From Lachnospiraceae bacterium (GTDB taxonomy: Bacteria; Bacillota; Clostridia; Lachnospirales; Lachnospiraceae), in assembly GCA_016293925.1 (NCBI GenBank), contig JAEDCX010000064.1, positions 1 to 15,334 of the forward strand: 15,334 nt of DNA. Direction: 5' to 3'. The notes under the pieces were generated by a model that ran no database searches, was not told where the DNA came from, and saw only the letters and a list, made by a program, of their open reading frames with translations. The stretch's first letter is position 1, and each line of letters opens with the position of its first letter. Positions 14,314 through 15,334 of this stretch are shown in pieces. The position numbers and the translations under genes were made by a program.

Positions 14314-14661
14314 TCAGTTATGATATGCCAGAAACAGTTTCAGTAATCGCAGAATATAGGATCTTTCCTTAGGGGATGAGTTAATGATCTCCATGATGGC
14401 ACAGATTTCTTCATTGTTCTTGGCAAGTTCTTCCTTATTGGTGCATTCCCCATATATGATATAATCCAGAGACATATCGAGAGTCTTGGATAATGCCAAC
14501 AGAGTTTCGATGCTCATCCCGCAGCTGCCCCGTTCGATGTCGGCATAGTATTTGGCGGCACGGTCTATTTTTTCTGCAGTTTCATCCTGTGTATATCCCA
14601 GCAAGATTCGCTTTTTGCGTATTCGTTCACCGGCAGCCAGACGATCATATGTCATTTTCAT
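14314..14661 (-). CDS. Xre-family helix-turn-helix regulator (second copy type)
   Basis: The 115-residue product has a Cro/C1 helix-turn-helix (about 9-68: AGERIRKKRILLGYTQDETA, then AAKYYADIERGSCGMSIETL, then SKTLDMSLDYIIYG). A C-terminal helix ends in YILRLLKLFLAYHN. Like the regulator at 3330-3662 it is a short stand-alone DNA-binding protein with a similar tail, but the two are clearly different in sequence. The start is supported by GAGGTG on the minus strand (14668-14673). It faces the operon terminator at its 3' end. Its divergent upstream region holds repeated AACGTA elements that could be its own operators. Confidence 0.87.
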   Translation of the reverse strand: MKMTYDRLAAGERIRKKRILLGYTQDETAEKIDRAAKYYADIERGSCGMSIETLLALSKTLDMSLDYIIYGECTNKEELAKNNEEICAIMEIINSSPKERSYILRLLKLFLAYHN

Positions 14662-14719
14662 TTATAACACCTCACTATGTATCTTTGGTTATATAGAATA
14701 TTATTAAGTGCTCTTTTGC

Positions 14720-14749
14720 TTGTCTGCACACGTTTAGAACGTATATAAT
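14720..14749 (+). promoter_or_regulatory. Rightward promoter overlapping a palindrome
   Basis: TTGTCT (14720-14725) and a perfect TATAAT (14744-14749) are 18 bases apart. Inside the spacer is the perfect palindrome ACGTT-TAG-AACGT (14730-14742), well placed for a regulator that occludes RNA polymerase, perhaps the divergently transcribed Xre protein. The link to that protein is inference. Confidence 0.5.
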
Positions 14750-14826
14750 TCATGCGCTTAAAACGTATGTACCGGAAAAACACAAAGAAGTATAATATAT
14801 ATACCGAGCAGATGAAAACGTACCGG
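14738..14826. repeat. Three AACGTA and two GTACCGG repeats
   Basis: AACGTA occurs at 14738-14743, 14762-14767 and 14817-14822; GTACCGG occurs at 14769-14775 and 14820-14826, in the last case overlapping AACGTA. The elements surround two -10-like hexamers (14744-14749 and 14791-14796). Such clustering is expected of operator half-sites. GATGAAAAC is also repeated at 14811-14819 and 14831-14839. Confidence 0.4.
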
Positions 14827-14911
14827 TGGGGATGAAAACTGAATAGGATGAGCCGGCACAATGATGGTGGCGGCGAGATGAAGAGTCGGGAACTACCCGG
14901 CTCTTTTGTTT
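14803..14911 (+). ncRNA. Possible small RNA between an orphan promoter and an orphan terminator
   Basis: A perfect TATAAT at 14791-14796 would start RNA near 14803, and an intrinsic terminator ends it at about 14911, giving roughly 110 bases. The stretch has no credible gene; the best frames are a seven-codon ORF (MKTYRWG, from 14814) and similar trifles. The matching -35 (TGTACC, 14768-14773) is poor, so the start could instead be the promoter at 14720-14749. Alternatives are an attenuated leader of the downstream zinc-ribbon gene or a leader-peptide region. No known RNA family was recognised. Confidence 0.3.
14881..14911 (+). terminator. Intrinsic terminator with no gene upstream on its strand
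   Basis: AAGAGTCGGG (14881-14890) pairs with CCCGGCTCTT (14896-14905) around a 5-base loop with a single T-G wobble, followed by TTTTGTTT. It is a strong hairpin in the middle of the 360-base gap between the leftward Xre gene and the zinc-ribbon gene, so it must end some other rightward transcript. Confidence 0.75.
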
Positions 14912-14963
14912 GATGAAGCAGAAGCTTTGAACCGGAAAAGAAGTGGCTTTCGGGACAACAATA

Positions 14964-14994
14964 TGGTACAATGTAACATAATATGACATAATAT
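14964..14994 (+). promoter_or_regulatory. Extended -10 promoter with tandem repeats, before the zinc-ribbon gene
   Basis: TACAAT (14967-14972) is preceded by TGG, an extended -10 element that can replace a good -35; the -35 position (TGGCTT) is weak. Directly downstream ACATAATAT occurs twice, at 14976-14984 and 14986-14994, one helical turn apart, across the expected transcription start. The repeats may be a binding site or simple AT-rich DNA. Confidence 0.4.
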
Positions 14995-15020
14995 TACTTT
15001 AACAGCAAGGAGGGTTATGT

Positions 15021-15334
15021 ATGAGTTATTGTAGTAATTGCGGACAGGAGATGCCGGTGGGAGCACGTTTCTGCTCCGGATGCGGTGCCGCGCAGTCACA
15101 GCCACAGCAGATTCAGCAATCGATGCAACCGCAGCAGCCGCAGCCACAACCTGTACAGCAACAGTACGGACAGCCGATGCAGCCGCAGTTCTATGGCATG
15201 CCGATGAACGGATTTATGCAACCGAAGAAGAGTAAGAAACCCTTGATTATCATTCTGAGTATTCTGGGGGTTCTGTGTATTGCCGCAGCGATCGTACTTC
15301 CATTGAACCTGAATGGCAAGGCATCCAGCAAACG
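15021..15334 (+). CDS. Zinc-ribbon, Gln/Pro-rich single-pass membrane protein (partial, 3' end outside window)
   Basis: The visible 104 residues begin with a zinc ribbon: C4-x2-C7 and C18-x2-C21 (YCSNCGQ, then FCSGCGA). A Gln/Pro-rich low-complexity linker (about 25-67) and a basic patch (PKKSKKP) follow, then one hydrophobic helix (about 75-93) after which the window ends. The family is common in Clostridia: a cytosolic zinc ribbon tethered to a membrane helix with a variable extracellular domain. The function is generally unknown. A strong ribosome site (AAGGAGGG, 15007-15014) precedes ATG 15021. The missing C-terminal part would decide the subfamily. Confidence 0.85.
   Translation, partial: MSYCSNCGQEMPVGARFCSGCGAAQSQPQQIQQSMQPQQPQPQPVQQQYGQPMQPQFYGMPMNGFMQPKKSKKPLIIILSILGVLCIAAAIVLPLNLNGKASSK

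Noticed and set aside
15038..15235. Ala/Thr-rich open frame inside the zinc-ribbon gene
   Set aside because: It is an out-of-frame reading of the CAG-rich Gln/Pro linker of the real gene.

Overview
The window looks like a chromosomal segment of a gut Firmicute, most probably family Lachnospiraceae. The reasons are the AGGAGG-type ribosome sites, the mix of families (DUF4358 lipoprotein, DHHW protein, MBOAT acyltransferase, PocR-domain hybrid kinase, bile salt hydrolase, small Xre regulators, zinc-ribbon/Q-rich membrane protein) and the moderate base composition. The genus cannot be told from the sequence alone. No tRNA, rRNA, CRISPR array or intact insertion sequence was seen.

Left accessory part (about 1-4460). 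It is more AT-rich than the rest and contains decayed material. It opens with an AbiEi-type antitoxin/regulator gene whose usual partner, an AbiEii nucleotidyltransferase toxin, is absent. In its place, with an ATGA stop/start overlap, is an ORF joining a two-helix membrane segment to a YunG-like domain, followed by a possible 59-codon gene. A promoter then leads into a membrane-anchored DNA/RNA non-specific endonuclease (EndA/NucA type). Next come a MerR-style promoter in front of a wrecked ABC ATPase gene, a bidirectional terminator, and a leftward Xre regulator. About 970 bases without an intact gene follow, holding a large imperfect hairpin and a reading frame interrupted by several stops.

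Central part (about 4465-9700). A good promoter precedes four tightly packed genes: a membrane-anchored SGNH hydrolase, a DUF4358 lipoprotein, an MBOAT O-acyltransferase and a DHHW (AlgJ/AlgX-like) protein. Together they make a credible extracytoplasmic polysaccharide or cell-wall O-acylation system. A bile salt hydrolase gene (choloylglycine hydrolase family) follows in the same direction, with an intact catalytic set and an Ser-Arg-Gly selectivity loop.

Right part (about 9780-14300). A response regulator (degenerate receiver, helical linker, intact receiver, no output domain), a large PocR-domain hybrid histidine kinase (PocR, HisKA, HATPase, pseudo-receiver, receiver, HPt, helical tail) and an alpha/beta-hydrolase esterase form an apparent operon. 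The esterase start overlaps the kinase stop, and a strong terminator closes the unit. The two signalling proteins hold all the residues of a His-Asp-His-Asp phosphorelay, but no DNA-binding or enzymatic output.

Right edge (14314-15334). A second leftward Xre regulator is followed by an unusual intergenic region. It has two promoter-like sites with repeated AACGTA/GTACCGG elements and an intrinsic terminator that belongs to no visible gene, so it may encode a small RNA. The window ends inside a zinc-ribbon, glutamine/proline-rich, single-pass membrane protein gene.
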